Source: Phytophthora quininea
Lineage: Eukaryota; Oomycota; Peronosporomycetes; Peronosporales; Peronosporaceae
NCBI GenBank assembly: GCA_011947345.1
Contig: JAAVTG010000542.1
Coordinates: 1-64,000 of the forward strand
Direction: 5' to 3'
Length of the DNA: 64,000 bases
Part shown: one piece after another, positions 63,260 through 64,000 of the stretch
Layout of the letters: each line of letters starts with the position of its first letter
Numbering within the stretch: the first letter of the stretch is position 1
The notes under the pieces: generated by a model
The model's database searches: none
Seen by the model: only the letters and a program-made list of their open reading frames with translations
What the model was told of the DNA's origin: nothing
Translations under genes and position numbers: made by a program

Positions 63260-64000
63260 CATCATCATTGGGGCGCAGCCCCTATAATGAACTCCTTTTA
63301 CTACTTCATTTACCCTTTTACAAAGACATCTGATAAAACTGATAAAAGGTTAGGGGTAAGGTTTTATCATAGCATATCTGGGGGCGATTTCGAGCGAAAA
63401 TTCCCTGCGGTTTAAGGACATCAAATATCGCATGTGTTACCCTTCAAACAGGAAAACGGAAAAGTCACCTCCCTTGAAGAGGCTAACAGTCAGTAAAGTC
63501 GGGTCAACTTTTATGGAACCATGTTGGGGGACGTTTCTATGGGATGGTGAGTGATTAGCATAAACATGCATGTTTAGGCAAGATTTGCGGCAGCATGATT
63601 CCATCTGTGTCGGATCCCGTAAAAGGCACAGTCCTTTAATAGGAGTTCGGGCAAGCCGATTAAGCACAAATCAGGGCGAGCAGACGTGGAAGCTGATGCA
63701 CTATAAGATTTGAGTGACGTACGGCGCTGGTAAAAAGTATGCAGGAGTGCACTGATATCCACGTTTGTTTTAGGTTAGGTGGTGGCTGAGCAGTCGTCAG
63801 CACACACAGAATCGGCGCTCAGCGCGTGTTCCAGATCGGATCCAGCGTCGCGTGCTGCGAGGGGACATGCATGCCATTCTGTCGGCGTGGCTATTGGTGC
63901 GTGGGATGTGCTGCACGACGTGGTTTGATGCTCGCTAACCTGTACGTGTGCGTTTGCTGTAGTGAACTGCAGCACGGTAGCTCGCAAGACTGGTGTGGAG
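63260..64000. other. No gene recognised
   Basis: Contains a short hairpin GGGGCGCAGCCCC (63272-63284) and a CTGATAAAA pair (63331-63348), which might belong to the terminus of the YR element. Remaining ORFs show no motif. Confidence 0.4.

Noticed and set aside
1..64000. CRISPR arrays, bacterial operons, riboswitches
   Set aside because: The sequence is eukaryotic (spliceosomal introns, eukaryotic retroelements); no regularly spaced repeats of that type were seen.

Overview
The window reads as gene-poor, transposon-rich DNA from a plant-pathogenic-type oomycete (Phytophthora or a close relative). The reasons are: short introns of about 55-75 nt with GT..AG ends and CTAAC/CTAAT-like branch sequences; oomycete-style initiator (Inr) sequences just upstream of some start codons; a tandem bZIP-like family of the kind annotated in Phytophthora genomes as 'M96 mating-specific protein family'; and an oomycete-like mix of mobile elements (Crypton, tyrosine-recombinase retroelement, Helitron, non-LTR, pogo, Copia). 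Genus assignment is inference from memory of families, not from a search.

Layout. (1) 1-4.9 kb: Copia integrase fragment (-), an A-rich decayed non-LTR element (+), and a decayed Crypton with NDC10-like recombinase and GCR1_C-type domain (+). (2) 5.5-24.5 kb: one Helitron on the minus strand, broken by two nested insertions. Its N-terminal part is at 23.3-24.5 kb, the Rep/HUH part at 11.7-14.3 kb, the helicase first half at 10.85-11.5 kb, the helicase second half at 6.4-7.17 kb, and a SET/AWS-like segment directly downstream at 5.6-6.2 kb. A ~9.0 kb non-LTR retrotransposon (14.34-23.34 kb) sits in the N-terminal part with an 11-bp target repeat and a poly(A) end; its ORF1 has an OTU-like protease and its ORF2 has APE, RT and an archaeal-like RNase HI. 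A 3.7 kb Crypton-like element (7.17-10.85 kb), carrying a tyrosine recombinase, a chromodomain protein and a tRNA-like sequence, sits in the helicase. (3) 24.5-29.3 kb: mostly unrecognised, decayed sequence.

(4) 29.3-57.6 kb: the main gene content, sixteen copies of one bZIP-like family, fifteen on the minus strand. Long members (about 380-465 aa) have an acidic/hydrophobic N-terminal motif, basic region plus leucine heptads, then a two-exon C-terminal region that is START-like by inference. Short members (about 170-180 aa) stop after the bZIP part. Several copies are pseudogenes. One intronless copy carries two compensating frameshifts exactly over its basic region. A pogo-like transposon with TA-flanked 26-bp inverted repeats (38.48-40.42 kb), a LAMMER-kinase fragment and an ankyrin-like fragment interrupt the array. 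(5) 57.7-63.3 kb: a tyrosine-recombinase retrotransposon (DIRS/Ngaro type) with gag-like, RT-RNase H and recombinase parts on the minus strand, decayed. The last 0.7 kb is non-coding as far as can be seen.

How it fits together: the array looks like a birth-and-death tandem family in which some paralogues (the three at 53.5-56.7 kb and the one at 51.3-52.8 kb) were duplicated together with an upstream block containing a TGACGT (CRE-type) motif that bZIP proteins commonly bind. This makes auto- or cross-regulation within the family a testable idea. Transposons frame and split the array and probably drive its rearrangement.
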